Source: Eubacteriales bacterium
GTDB taxonomy: Bacteria; Bacillota; Clostridia; Lachnospirales; Lachnospiraceae
Length of the DNA stretch: 64,000 bases
Assembly: GCA_030536555.1 (NCBI GenBank)
Contig: JAUNPU010000015.1
Location: 1-64,000 of the forward strand
Reading direction: 5' to 3'
The position numbers and the translations under genes are program-made. The stretch's first letter is position 1; each line of letters begins with the position of its first letter. Under the pieces are notes generated by a model that searched no databases, was not told the DNA's origin, and worked only from the letters and a program-made list of their open reading frames with translations. Of the stretch, positions 53,121-63,689 are shown in pieces.

Positions 53121-56100
53121 TTAACGCTTCCGTGCAACGCCATCCTGACCCAGGAAATACTCTCCAATCTGGATATTGGTGCGCTTAATACCGACAGTTC
53201 CGTCGATGGCTTCACTGAAATAGTACAGTTTGCCGTCAATGGTCTGCCAGCCGGTAAGCATCTTACCGTTTGTAGTGTCTGGTGCCGTACACATATAGTA
53301 CCAGTTTCCATTCCAGAATACCCAGCCGGTAACCATATAGCCATTTTTATCAAAGAAATACCATTCGTCTTGGCCGGCATGCCTGATCTTGGCCCAGCCA
53401 TCCTTCGGATAGCTCTTATTGTTATACTGATACCACCATCCGGTTGCATCCAGAATCCATCTTCCAACTTCCTTTCCAGGCAGGGAAGCACCGGAGAGGC
53501 TGCGGGAACCGCCGCCACCACCTCCGCCACCACCTCCGCTGCTTCCGCCACTACCGCTTCCGCCACCGGAGGATGATGAAGTGTTTACAATGCTGAATGT
53601 AGAAAAGCTGGTTGTCCAGAACTGCGTCGTATTGTCTGCACCATTATAGATGAAATCCATCCACTCGTCAATTCCATCTCCTACATGATGAATCTTATAA
53701 CCCTGTACCGGGTAAAATTCCGGCGGAAGCTCAATCGTCACCTTTACCGGGACCATCAGCTTCACCTTGTTTCCATTTACATAAAGGTCACACTCAAAGG
53801 TCAGCGCAGCTCCTTTTTCAGGCTGTTTCTGAACAACTCGCAATTCAATCCGTGCATTGTCACTGTTTGCCGAAGTAATATCAGCCGCAAGCAGCGCTCC
53901 GCAGATCTCTGCGTTCTGAATCTGCTTATTCTGACCCAATCCTGCCGGAACCTCAATATTGGTAACTACATCGATATTGGTAGTTTCATAAAGCAACTGG
54001 TCCATTTTATCAATTGTTTCCCGTTTCAGGTCTGCTTTATCCTGTGCAGGCAATCCTCTGATCTGGTCAGCCAGAGAATCCACAATTGCCGCAGCTGCAT
54101 CAGAACCAAGACTTTCTACTCTGTGTTCAATCTCATTCAGAGAAAGCGCCTTCTCAATCTTAAGATATTTGTAACTGCCAATCTGCTCTGCATGATACTC
54201 TGCAGAAGGCTTTCCGCTGGCATCCTCACTGGCAGCAACTCGAAGACTGGTATAGCTGCTGGTATCAGGTGCCGGGTTCAAAGCAGCTCCACTCTGATTT
54301 GATACAATGACAGTAGCTGCATCACCTATGGTGATTGTCCCCTGCTTCGCATACAGAGCCGGTTCCATTCTGTCCGCATTTACAACCACACTGGTACCAC
54401 CGTGAATCACAATATTGGTTCCTGCTTCCATTGCTCCGTCCGCGGTAACTGCAGCAGAATCAGCAATAGTCACAGAACCATTTCTGGCACAGAGAGCAGC
54501 CTTTTCGCCCTGAGCGCGGGTCTCTACATGAACACTTCCATTTATGACTACATTATTTGCTTCAATGGCGCCTCTGGTAGTCAGCTTAAGCTCCGCGCCT
54601 CCGGTTATGGTGAGGTTTCCATCAGCAGTGATTGCCGGATTGCCCTCAACCGGCTCCATGACAACACTTCTGTTGACTTTAATTAACGGGTCGATTCCAG
54701 AGATAAATACAATCTGCTTATTGCCGGTAAACCTATCATTCAGGTCCAGCCTTGCGCCATTCCAGTTCCAGCCTTCCTCTTTCACACCGCCTTTTTCCTT
54801 TGTGATAGTGAGAATGCCATCTTTCAGACCTGTGAAAACCTCAACAGCACTGCCTCCACCTTTGGCAAATGCACTGCCAGACCAGACATAACTTCCTGCA
54901 GTAAGCTGATTATCTGCTGCCGGTTCGTCTGCCGCCACCACAACGACCTCATCATCTGTGTTAAACTTTTTCCCCTGGTCGCTGAATAGGCCTGACGCTC
55001 CAGCTACAGTCGCTCCTTCTTCAAGGTAAACAGAAGCAGCATTTTCACCAGTCAGCTGACCGTTGTTCTCATTTGTATTTCCTGTCGGTGCGCCTTCTAT
55101 CGGACCTCCTTTTACCAGTGTCAAAGCATTTCCTGTTCCTATATGAAGCAGTTCTTTATTATCCAGATTTCCTCCGTCAAGAACCAGATTGACTGTTCCC
55201 TGCACCGTCAGATTCTCTGCCCTGACCGGTCCCTGCACCATCAGCTTCGGTATAACTGCTCCACTGTCCCACACCGACACGGATGTAACTTTTAAATCTC
55301 CCGGTGCACTGATTGCCAAATCTCCGGGAACCGGTTTAAGAGCTACAGTTCGTGCATTAATCTTGATTTCAGGCGTTCCTGCCACTCCTGAAGTAAACAC
55401 AATCTTTTTGTTTTCGGGGAACTTAAGATCCAGTCTGGATCCATTCCAGTTCCAGTTTTCACCTGCCGCTCCCGTAGCAGGCTTGTCGGATACAACCGTC
55501 AGGATACCATCTTTCAGACCTGTAACCACGTCTTCAACAATGCTGCCGCCCTTGACGAACATTCCATCCGTTGCTGACCAGACATAGCTTCCCTCCGTAA
55601 GCTGATTATCCACCGCTGCTTCATCTTCTGCACCAACAGACACCTCAGTATTTACAGAAAATTTCTTTCCTTGATCGCTGAATACGCCCGACATACCTAC
55701 TACCTTGGCACCAGCTGTCAGGTAGATACTACTACCATTTGTTCCCACCAATTGTCCGTTGTTCTCATTTGTATTCTCAGGTTTAGCCCCTACTATAGCT
55801 CCACCTTTTGTCAGTTCCAGTACGTTTCCCGCTGCTACGCTAATTAGCGCATTCCCGTTCTTCGCTGTACCATCTAGAATTACCGTAGCATCACCTGCTA
55901 TTTTTATATTGTCCGCATCAATGTTTCCTTTCATGCTTAGTGTTGTTTCGGATCCGAGCGTCGAAGTAATTGTTAAATTTCCATTCATATAAATGGCCGG
56001 ATTTGTGTCTTCTGGTTCAAGACTAAATCCCGTTTTATTAAGTCTAATTGTCGCTGTATCTATTACATTTCCAAATTCAATCCGATTGCAATTTCCGAAT

Positions 56101-56900
56101 CCACTGTTTAAGTTCAATATAGATGACTTCCATGCCCACGCATTTTTAGTTGTACCTGGCACCAGTTCAGACGCTGCGTCCATATTTGCAATCGTCAGCA
56201 CCCCATCAACCAACCCGGTCTCAGCAGCTGCTCTCATCAGTTTTCTTCCAACACGTACCTCAATCTGCGGAAGGTCCACATCTGCCATCATCTTATACTC
56301 CGACGGAATCACCGGCTCGTATACATAAGTGCCTGCTGTCTCAGACTGGAACTCCGATTCTGAACTTTCCTCTTCATTCAGCACCCACTCAATATCCTGA
56401 ATCTCGGTTCTTACCACCAGATCATATCCCAGATCGTTCTCCAGGTCGATATCGAAAGCGTAGTCCAACTCCTCCTCTTCCTCTGCTTCGGAATCTGACA
56501 CCTCCTCTGCATTGGAATCTGATGCTGTCTCCACATCCGCGTTGGACTCCGATGCCGTCTCCACTTTCTCATCTGCATCCGAGTCCGTAGCTTTTTCTGC
56601 TGCGTCTGACTCATCGGCAGTCACATCTTCCTCTTCGCCATCGACTGCCGCATCATCAGTTACCTCCTCTGCTTCGGTCAAAGCCAGATTCACAACCAGC
56701 TCTGTCGGGAACTCAATCTCCGTCTCCTCTGCTCCAATCGGTAATTCCTGGACTGCATACGCTGCTTCCAGCTCTTCAAAGCCAGCGATTATCTCCGCCG
56801 TGTCATCCTCTGACGCATAGAATGCGCCGACATTAACTGCTGATAACACCATGGATGCTGATAAAACTGCTGCCAGTCTTTGTTTCCATTGCCGTCTCAT
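53121..56900 (-). CDS. large secreted surface protein with three repeat modules and C-terminal wall-binding repeats
   Basis: The 1259-residue exported protein starts MRRQWKQRLAAVLSASMVLS with a signal peptide cleaved near residue 29. Residues about 60-165 are an acidic, disordered Ser/Asp/Glu stretch. Three homologous modules follow, each with GLKDGILT-like start, WNWNG(S/A)RLDL and beta-solenoid-like NLTIT/GNAL segments. Then come a helical region, a beta domain (VPVKVTIELPPEFYPVQGYK), a Gly/Ser-rich linker and C-terminal YG-type cell-wall-binding repeats (GWWYQYNN, EWYFFDKNGYMVTGW, KLYYFSEA). ATG 56900 has AGGAGA 8 bp upstream. It is third in the lyase operon. No enzyme motif was recognised. 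Confidence 0.85.
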   Translation of the reverse strand: MRRQWKQRLAAVLSASMVLSAVNVGAFYASEDDTAEIIAGFEELEAAYAVQELPIGAEETEIEFPTELVVNLALTEAEEVTDDAAVDGEEEDVTADESDAAEKATDSDADEKVETASESNADVETASDSNAEEVSDSEAEEEEELDYAFDIDLENDLGYDLVVRTEIQDIEWVLNEEESSESEFQSETAGTYVYEPVIPSEYKMMADVDLPQIEVRVGRKLMRAAAETGLVDGVLTIANMDAASELVPGTTKNAWAWKSSILNLNSGFGNCNRIEFGNVIDTATIRLNKTGFSLEPEDTNPAIYMNGNLTITSTLGSETTLSMKGNIDADNIKIAGDATVILDGTAKNGNALISVAAGNVLELTKGGAIVGAKPENTNENNGQLVGTNGSSIYLTAGAKVVGMSGVFSDQGKKFSVNTEVSVGAEDEAAVDNQLTEGSYVWSATDGMFVKGGSIVEDVVTGLKDGILTVVSDKPATGAAGENWNWNGSRLDLKFPENKKIVFTSGVAGTPEIKINARTVALKPVPGDLAISAPGDLKVTSVSVWDSGAVIPKLMVQGPVRAENLTVQGTVNLVLDGGNLDNKELLHIGTGNALTLVKGGPIEGAPTGNTNENNGQLTGENAASVYLEEGATVAGASGLFSDQGKKFNTDDEVVVVAADEPAADNQLTAGSYVWSGSAFAKGGGSAVEVFTGLKDGILTITKEKGGVKEEGWNWNGARLDLNDRFTGNKQIVFISGIDPLIKVNRSVVMEPVEGNPAITADGNLTITGGAELKLTTRGAIEANNVVINGSVHVETRAQGEKAALCARNGSVTIADSAAVTADGAMEAGTNIVIHGGTSVVVNADRMEPALYAKQGTITIGDAATVIVSNQSGAALNPAPDTSSYTSLRVAASEDASGKPSAEYHAEQIGSYKYLKIEKALSLNEIEHRVESLGSDAAAAIVDSLADQIRGLPAQDKADLKRETIDKMDQLLYETTNIDVVTNIEVPAGLGQNKQIQNAEICGALLAADITSANSDNARIELRVVQKQPEKGAALTFECDLYVNGNKVKLMVPVKVTIELPPEFYPVQGYKIHHVGDGIDEWMDFIYNGADNTTQFWTTSFSTFSIVNTSSSSGGGSGSGGSSGGGGGGGGGGSRSLSGASLPGKEVGRWILDATGWWYQYNNKSYPKDGWAKIRHAGQDEWYFFDKNGYMVTGWVFWNGNWYYMCTAPDTTNGKMLTGWQTIDGKLYYFSEAIDGTVGIKRTNIQIGEYFLGQDGVARKR

Positions 56901-56950
56901 ACTCTGCTCTCCTGTCATTTTATTTTGCGGTTCCAATATCGCTGAACCCC

Positions 56951-58705
56951 TTATTCCTCTACGGTGATACTCTTAATCTTATTGTTCTTCACATAGAACT
57001 GATATCCGTCATCATCGGTTGCGCGCTTCTTGTTCTTCACGATTTTACCGTTCTGGCTGACCAGATAATATTCCACATGCTCCGGCTCATATCGCACTGT
57101 CCATACGGTCTCATCCCGTTCTTCATCGTATATACCTGAGTTGCAGACTTCCGCGATAAAGTCCCGGACGCTCATGATATCCAGCGTCTGGAAATGCTCC
57201 ACATTCATTCCCACCTTCTGTTCCTTGTCTTCCACCCGGACTATGGCGTATTTCTGCCCTTCTTCCGGTTTCATAAGCATACCTGCCTGATACAGCTTGC
57301 CGTCCTTTTTGCCGAACAGACCGCTGCCTTTCAGACGCCCGTCATCCTCAAAGGCGAATTCAAACTTCTCATCCCCCAGAGTTACCATGTGGGTACCGGT
57401 CAGCATCGCCCCGTCCTTGCCATTAAAATAGTAGAAACGTCTCTTCCGGCTGTCAAACTCCTGCTGATAACATTCCACCAGGTCCCCCCGGCTGTTATAC
57501 CGCTCATAATCGATCAGATCATTAAATGCCTCAAAGGAAGAGAATTCCCGGTCCGTCTTATCCTGATACCAGGTGGACTCAATCTTGGAGGAAGTCGTCT
57601 CATCTTCCATCGTCAGGCAGACAATGCCTCTGATCTGACGCCCGTAGTTGTCAAATGCGTACTTCTCGCCGCCGATTGTGCGGATTTCATTGACACAGAG
57701 ATTGCCGCTTCCATCTGCATAGTACATATAGGTCTCGCCATCCTCATGCTTCGACTCCATCAGATAGCGGCTCGGTCTCGCCCGGAACCATCCCTTCGTA
57801 TACTTTGCTCCCGATTCCGGGCTTCCAAAATACATGAACTCTCTGGAATAATCCTCGCCTCCCTGTCTCTCCTCTCTGTTTACATCTGCCCCCAGCGTCT
57901 TATCATATACTTCCGTGGTGATCAGTGTCGGGTCTGCATACCAGGAGGAAATCATACGCCCGTATTCGTCAAATCCATACTTCTGCCCATAAAGCGTCAG
58001 CCTTCCAATCCGGTTTTCCTTTCCCTTTTTCTTCTTGCCCGTTTCAGAAAAGTAGAACCATCTGTCCTGCATCTCGTCTTCCCAGATTCCATCATCAGGC
58101 AATACTTCATTATCCGGATCGGTAAAGATTCTCAGCTTCTGCCAGCCAAGCTTCATGGCTCCGTCATCCTCTTCACCAAAGTAATACTCGCCTTCCATCC
58201 ATGCGTCTTCACCTGTCAGACGTTCTCCGTCCAGAACCCAGCCGTAAAGCATCCGGCCTTCATCGTCAAAGGCATATTTTTTCCCGTTTATCTCCTTTGT
58301 ACGGGTCACACTGGAGCTTCCCGATCCCTTATATGCCTTTCCATTATCCTGAAAATAATACCAATACTGTCTCGGCTCGTCCGGAAGGCCGCTCATCTCG
58401 AAATCCTCCTCATAAGGAGATCCGATCCACGGTTCATCCTCATACATCAGCTCATCTGGATCTGCATTCTCATTATCGATGGCGACCCACTGATTGCTGA
58501 CCATCAGTCCGTCCTCACCGATATAGTAATAGTTCCCATCCAGCTCCAGCAGCCGGTCTGTCACCCGCTTTCCCTCGGCATCATAATACGCCCAGCCGCC
58601 GTTTTCCTCTGCCCAGCCTTCTTCTGCGTAGGAGGTCATGGACAGGCCGGCGGACAGAACTGCCGCCGCTGTGAGAACCCTGATTAATTGAATCCGCCTT
58701 TTCAT
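56951..58705 (-). CDS. secreted cell-wall-binding-repeat protein
   Basis: The 584-residue protein has a signal peptide (MKRRIQLIRVLTAAAVLSAG, cleavage after TSYA) and then consists almost entirely of degenerate choline-binding-like repeats (GGWAYYDAEGKRV, GNYYYIGEDGLMV, GKKYAFDDEGRMLYGW, RWFYFSETGK, GQKYGFDEYGRMISSW). Such repeats bind choline or other wall glycans. No catalytic domain is seen. ATG 58705 follows AGAGGAA. It lies between the lyase (25-bp gap) and the large surface protein (50-bp gap), so all three are probably co-transcribed. Confidence 0.87.
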   Translation of the reverse strand: MKRRIQLIRVLTAAAVLSAGLSMTSYAEEGWAEENGGWAYYDAEGKRVTDRLLELDGNYYYIGEDGLMVSNQWVAIDNENADPDELMYEDEPWIGSPYEEDFEMSGLPDEPRQYWYYFQDNGKAYKGSGSSSVTRTKEINGKKYAFDDEGRMLYGWVLDGERLTGEDAWMEGEYYFGEEDDGAMKLGWQKLRIFTDPDNEVLPDDGIWEDEMQDRWFYFSETGKKKKGKENRIGRLTLYGQKYGFDEYGRMISSWYADPTLITTEVYDKTLGADVNREERQGGEDYSREFMYFGSPESGAKYTKGWFRARPSRYLMESKHEDGETYMYYADGSGNLCVNEIRTIGGEKYAFDNYGRQIRGIVCLTMEDETTSSKIESTWYQDKTDREFSSFEAFNDLIDYERYNSRGDLVECYQQEFDSRKRRFYYFNGKDGAMLTGTHMVTLGDEKFEFAFEDDGRLKGSGLFGKKDGKLYQAGMLMKPEEGQKYAIVRVEDKEQKVGMNVEHFQTLDIMSVRDFIAEVCNSGIYDEERDETVWTVRYEPEHVEYYLVSQNGKIVKNKKRATDDDGYQFYVKNNKIKSITVEE

Positions 58706-58730
58706 ATACATTCCTCTCATTTCCATTTGC

Positions 58731-61208
58731 TTATCTGTTCAGATGCAGATGATAGGTACCTGCCTCGCCGCTAAAGTAGAAGCTTGCGCCCTCCTCGCTG
58801 GCGCTCTTGGTCTGAACCTGCCCCTGCTCATTGGTGATGGTCCACTGACCGGCAGAAACGCCTGCAACTGCCACCTTCACCTGACCCTCTCCCGGAATAG
58901 TCACCGTCACATCCTTTGTCAGACGCTCTTTGTTCTTGGCAAACAGGGTGACATTTTCAAAGATTCTTGCTCCCAGCATATCCTCGGTCTCGATCAGCTC
59001 TGCACGGTCCACCGGACTTAAGTTGTCTGCATCGGATACATACATCACGTTCAGGAAGTAATCTGTCTTGCTGCCGATGGAAGGACTGATTTCCACACGG
59101 CCCCAGCCATGCTCTGAACTCTTGTCACTGTCGTAATCGGAATAATACTTTCCGCCTGTCGGAGGATAGTTTCTGTCAGTAACCCAGTTCTGACGGCCTG
59201 CTCCGCCGACTTTTACAATCTCAGGATTCTTCGGATACAGGGTCTGCAAGGTCAGTTTTCCGTTGTAGCCAATGGTATCGCGCTTCAGCTCCACCACATT
59301 GCCGTCCACCACCGGCGGCTGCAGGGAGTGCAGCAGGAACGTCTTCTTAAAGGAAGCTTCCCGCGCCGTAATCTTATCCATGACCACGAAAACTGCCGGT
59401 TTCTCTGCAATGCCGGTCGGCATGAACATCATGGAACGTCTTACCTCAGATACCTTATCAGAATATCCCGGTGCCAGATCTCCGCTGATGTAGGAGTATT
59501 CCGGATTGATCGGGTCCTCACCGTATGCCATGGCGAGAAGGTCTGCCTTGTGGTGATTCTCATCCGACAGATCTGCCAGCAGCAGCGGCTCCTTGCCCGG
59601 TCTGCGCTGACCGCCTGAGTTCTTCGGCACCTTGATGGTGGTCTCGCTGACCATCTTCTCGTTCGGGTCATAGATCAGCAGGGAGTTGTGGGCGATGGTC
59701 TCCTTGGCATAGTTGCTGTCATGGTCGCTGCCGAAAGAGTCGTAGCGTCCGTTGTCCCAGGCAAGCGGTCCCTTGTAGTAGATCTGGAAACTGCCGGAAT
59801 CCAGATGCGCATGATTGCCTGCGTAGGTCTCACCAATCTTTGCCATCACAATCACATCCGGCTGCTCCACACCCTGATTGAATCCGGTTCTGGCAATCAT
59901 CTGTCCGCTCGGAGAACCGAACAGTCTGGTGCGTGGAAGCTCTGTGATCGGTTTCGGCTCCACAAACGGATCGTTGACAATCAGGAAATTCACCGGGGTA
60001 AGCAGCGGCCAGTAGCTGTTGTAATTGAGATACTTATATCCGTCGCTGCAGCGCTCGTACTCACTTTTCATGTACGGATCATCCCAGAGGGAGGAGCCAT
60101 ACAGCAGATGGACCAGGTCTCCGCGCTTCCAGGTCGGGATTTTATCCGTGAGGGAATCAGCGTTGTTATCACCTTCCGGGAAGGATCGTCCATCCGGTCT
60201 CTGCCGGTACATTTCCATATAGGGCACCTTCGCCATATCGTCGCTGTAGAGTTCGGTGCCATTCATACGATAGAACAGAAACTGTGCCATCATGTCACAG
60301 TGGAAACGGAGCTGATTGTATCCCAGTCCCTGATGGAAGGTGCCGGAGCGATACCACCAGTTCTTGGAATTGACCATCTCATCGTTCATCATATATCCGG
60401 CTACCAGATTGTAGATATCCGGGTACTCATCGTAGCAGGCAATCGCAAAAGCAAGCAGGTCCCTGTTGATGTGAGTCTCATAGTTATGGCCGTTTACTGT
60501 ATAGAGCTTGGTCATCGGCCAGCCGCCCATACCGGTGATTGTAGACGCCATCCGCTCTGCGTAGTCCACAAAGACTCTCTTATCTTCTTCTGTCAGCAGC
60601 GGATGACACCAGTCATATACCATGGCAGACAGATAGATCGGCGAGGTTTTCTCCCGGACGATGTCGCCCGCCTTCGGATTGTACTTCAGTGTCTGTACAA
60701 AGTTCTTTGCCGCGGTAACAGCGCGCCTGCCATTCTCAACATTGCCATTCATCACATAGTCAAAGGCATATGCCTCGATGACTGCAAACATCTTATAATC
60801 AATATTGCACTTATTGCCTTTCAACTCATCCGGCAGTACACCGTCCGTGTCGATTGCCAGAAACTTCCGAAACTCCCTCATGGCTTTCTCGCCCTGCGGA
60901 CTGACCATGTTCGCCCGGATTGCCGGAATATCCTTACCGGAGAACATCACGCGCGGATGCACTCCCTTTGTCGGAAAGGTACGCGGAATACCAAATCGTG
61001 CCGGCAGAATCTTCCTCTCCGGCAAAGCGGTATTCGCCTGTTGTTCCACCCCTGTCTGCGCAGTCTTCTCCGTCTGGGCAGCCGTCTCTGCCGCTGTCGT
61101 GGTTCCCGCCGTTACGGTATTCGATGCCAGGCTGGTTCCTGCCGATGTAAACGACATGGCGGCTGCCAGCATCAGGCTGGTCAGTCTCTTGTTTGTGTGC
61201 TTTTTCAT
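58731..61208 (-). CDS. secreted heparinase II/III-family polysaccharide lyase
   Basis: This 825-residue exported enzyme should cleave uronic-acid polysaccharides by beta-elimination. The signal peptide spans residues 1-29. An alpha/alpha toroid domain (about 80-420) contains HNYETHINRDLL and FHQGLGYNQLRFH with candidate catalytic His/Tyr. The C-terminal beta-sandwich (heparinase II/III domain) contains GNHAHLDSGSFQIYYKG with His466/His468 and IAHNSLLIYD. PL12 or PL21 and the substrate (heparin/heparan, or another acidic glycan) cannot be settled by eye. It is first in a three-gene operon with two wall-binding proteins. Confidence 0.85.
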   Translation of the reverse strand: MKKHTNKRLTSLMLAAAMSFTSAGTSLASNTVTAGTTTAAETAAQTEKTAQTGVEQQANTALPERKILPARFGIPRTFPTKGVHPRVMFSGKDIPAIRANMVSPQGEKAMREFRKFLAIDTDGVLPDELKGNKCNIDYKMFAVIEAYAFDYVMNGNVENGRRAVTAAKNFVQTLKYNPKAGDIVREKTSPIYLSAMVYDWCHPLLTEEDKRVFVDYAERMASTITGMGGWPMTKLYTVNGHNYETHINRDLLAFAIACYDEYPDIYNLVAGYMMNDEMVNSKNWWYRSGTFHQGLGYNQLRFHCDMMAQFLFYRMNGTELYSDDMAKVPYMEMYRQRPDGRSFPEGDNNADSLTDKIPTWKRGDLVHLLYGSSLWDDPYMKSEYERCSDGYKYLNYNSYWPLLTPVNFLIVNDPFVEPKPITELPRTRLFGSPSGQMIARTGFNQGVEQPDVIVMAKIGETYAGNHAHLDSGSFQIYYKGPLAWDNGRYDSFGSDHDSNYAKETIAHNSLLIYDPNEKMVSETTIKVPKNSGGQRRPGKEPLLLADLSDENHHKADLLAMAYGEDPINPEYSYISGDLAPGYSDKVSEVRRSMMFMPTGIAEKPAVFVVMDKITAREASFKKTFLLHSLQPPVVDGNVVELKRDTIGYNGKLTLQTLYPKNPEIVKVGGAGRQNWVTDRNYPPTGGKYYSDYDSDKSSEHGWGRVEISPSIGSKTDYFLNVMYVSDADNLSPVDRAELIETEDMLGARIFENVTLFAKNKERLTKDVTVTIPGEGQVKVAVAGVSAGQWTITNEQGQVQTKSASEEGASFYFSGEAGTYHLHLNR

Positions 61209-61360
61209 TCACATTCTCCCTTCTTACCAGTTTCCTACAGGGTATCACAGGTTAAATATGATAACAATTAGCAAAAAAATGAATAATGACACTATTTTGC
61301 GGCCGGAATGCAGCTGTGAAAGCATGATAATATTTAGCAGAAAGTGGAACTTTTTTGCAT

Positions 61361-61409
61361 CAAAAAAGCGGAATCATTCTCCCGTTTCATTCAGGGAGAA
61401 TGATCCCGC
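61361..61409 (-). terminator. intrinsic terminator after AraC-type regulator
   Basis: GCGGGATCATTCTCCC pairs with GGGAGAATGATTCCGC on the minus strand and is followed by TTTTTT. The remaining 150 bp to the lyase gene hold only a possible weak promoter (TTGTTA, 17 bp, TACCCT) near 61226-61254. Confidence 0.85.
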
Positions 61410-61415
61410 AGTGTC

Positions 61416-63689
61416 CTATCGCTTCTCAGGCGATTCCTGCTTCAATGTCTTTTTGTACTGATGCGGCGTCATACCGTACTCTTCTTTGAATACTTTGATA
61501 AAATACTGTGCGGAGCTGTATCCCATCTGTTCGGCAATGTCCTTCACTGCCCAGTCCTGGGCCAGCAGCTCCACCGCCGTCTTCATCTTCTTTTCCTTGA
61601 TATATTCAGAATACCCCTTGCCCATCACCTGCCGGAACACACGGCTGGCAGCATCCGGACGCATATTCAGCTGGCCCGCAAGGAAGTCCAGAGACAGGTC
61701 CTTCTCATCATGTTCCAGAAGAATCAGAATCTGTTCCCGCACATCCAGATCCACGGACTGCTTCTTCTCATAGATATTCTTCATCATGGTCTCGCATACA
61801 TCACTGCACCATGTGTAAAACAGGTCAATATCCGGAATATGCTTGTAATATTCCCTGATATCATAGCCATACACCACCCACATATCCAGCTGATACTGCT
61901 GCATGATCTGATACATCAATGTCATCAAATCCCGCAGTGTGGACATACAGTAGTCGATGGTATAGTTACCGGTCTTAAAAGAGACAACCAGCATCTCCAG
62001 ATGAGACTTGACCCCAAGCACATTCTCACTGTAGATACCACGGCGGAACCCGTCAAATATCTTCTGATGACTTCCACTGCCCTTGCGCTCCTCAATCTTA
62101 ATCTGCTCAAGGGGCAGATACTGCTCCTCCGTAAAAACATACAGATATCGCGCTGCTTCCTGCGCACTGTTATAGCTCTTCTGAATCCCACTGTCCTGTA
62201 TCTCACAGATACCGCCGGACACAACGCGATACTCCGGATATTCAGACATGGTCTTTTCGAGAAAATCCCCTCTCACCTGCTCCCAGTCCTCCCCGTGAAA
62301 TATCACAAAGGCTGCTGTCCTGTCCTTGCCGACTGTGGTAGACAACACATCATATACTCCCTGCCCCGGCTGGAACTTCTCCTGAAGCATCTCCGCTGAG
62401 ATCTGCTCCTGCTTCTGGTTCTCCGTAATAAACAAAAATGCGCATACCTGCTCTGCATTCAGGTACTCTTTGACCTTCTCCAGTTCTTTCTCCGGATTCT
62501 TCCCAAAAATCAGGGACCGCACCGTATTCTGGAACAGAATCCCCTTCGATGAATTGATCGTCTCGTGCATGCTGGTCACCTCTTTGGTCAGAAGCTCAAG
62601 AGAAGCATCAAACCCGCGGTTCCCTTCCTGAATCTCGATTCCGGCTTTTTCTGTCACAGCATGAATCCGTCTCCGGTACACAAAGTGGTTATAGCATAAA
62701 ATCACAACCCACACGATTGCATTGAATACGATAAATACAGTAAAATTCATCAGAAGCATCCGATATGTATGGTCCAGACTACTGTAAAAGCGGTCTGCGT
62801 TGACGCTGTACAGATACATTAACCCTGTATCCGGAGATACGTCGTGGAAAACCACCACATTATTTTCTGCTGACTTCATTGCAAACGGAGGAACTCCTGT
62901 GCGCAGATCCATCTGCTCCTGCTCTGCATACCGGAGTATCTCTTCCGTAATTCCGTTCTTCACGCCTTCATCTTCCGACGACTCATAAATCAACTGATAA
63001 TCTCTCGATAAGATGCTCAGCCTTCCCTGCTTCAGGTCAATAAATTCGCCATATTTTTGCGGATTCACATAGACCGCTACCACGATGTCTTTGCCGCCCC
63101 ATCTGGGCTTGGAAATCCGTTTGATGTAAGTAAGGACCGGATGATCCACTGCATAGGCAACTCCTGTTTTCGGCTGAAATCCCTCTTCCAGCTTTCCATT
63201 CACATAATCATGATACCAGGGAAGATACCGCTCCTTCATCTGATCATCAACCGGAAAATGAACGTTGTTGAATCCTGTCACAATCGTCTGTGTCGCTTCG
63301 TAGTAAATATCGATTCCATCCAGATAAGGATATGCTTTCTGAATCTTGCTCAGTTCCTCCGTCAGCTCCCGGACTTTCTGAGACGAGCCGGCAATCGACT
63401 CCTCCTGCGGAAGCAGAATCGGCTTGTTCTCATTCAGGGAAGAGAAATACAGCTGCGGAATCTTCAGCATGGACTGTGTCACAAGCTCATCAATATTGTC
63501 GAACGCCAGATCCGTGACCTGCTGGTTGTACTTAACAAAGCTGTCCTGATAGGTTCTGTTGTACCTGCGGTAAAAGATCTGGTAGTTGAGCACAGCCAGA
63601 ACCAGCAGTGTACCCAGATTGATACATAAAATCGTAAAAAAAAGGGAGGAAGATAAACGTCGTTTCTCCTTCGCAGTCTGTCTCATCAT
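61416..63689 (-). CDS. membrane-anchored AraC-family sensor-regulator
   Basis: The 757-residue protein has a membrane helix at about 15-35, an extracellular Cache-like sensor (about 36-310), a second helix (NFTVFIVFNAIVWVVILCYN), a linker and a C-terminal AraC double helix-turn-helix (about 655-750: LSLDFLAGQLNMRPDAASRV, AVKDIAEQMGYSSAQYFIKV). Such one-component sensors control nearby carbohydrate genes in Firmicutes. It overlaps the upstream sugar-binding protein gene by 4 bp and precedes the lyase operon, so it likely senses the sugar and activates the locus. Confidence 0.9.
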   Translation of the reverse strand: MMRQTAKEKRRLSSSLFFTILCINLGTLLVLAVLNYQIFYRRYNRTYQDSFVKYNQQVTDLAFDNIDELVTQSMLKIPQLYFSSLNENKPILLPQEESIAGSSQKVRELTEELSKIQKAYPYLDGIDIYYEATQTIVTGFNNVHFPVDDQMKERYLPWYHDYVNGKLEEGFQPKTGVAYAVDHPVLTYIKRISKPRWGGKDIVVAVYVNPQKYGEFIDLKQGRLSILSRDYQLIYESSEDEGVKNGITEEILRYAEQEQMDLRTGVPPFAMKSAENNVVVFHDVSPDTGLMYLYSVNADRFYSSLDHTYRMLLMNFTVFIVFNAIVWVVILCYNHFVYRRRIHAVTEKAGIEIQEGNRGFDASLELLTKEVTSMHETINSSKGILFQNTVRSLIFGKNPEKELEKVKEYLNAEQVCAFLFITENQKQEQISAEMLQEKFQPGQGVYDVLSTTVGKDRTAAFVIFHGEDWEQVRGDFLEKTMSEYPEYRVVSGGICEIQDSGIQKSYNSAQEAARYLYVFTEEQYLPLEQIKIEERKGSGSHQKIFDGFRRGIYSENVLGVKSHLEMLVVSFKTGNYTIDYCMSTLRDLMTLMYQIMQQYQLDMWVVYGYDIREYYKHIPDIDLFYTWCSDVCETMMKNIYEKKQSVDLDVREQILILLEHDEKDLSLDFLAGQLNMRPDAASRVFRQVMGKGYSEYIKEKKMKTAVELLAQDWAVKDIAEQMGYSSAQYFIKVFKEEYGMTPHQYKKTLKQESPEKR

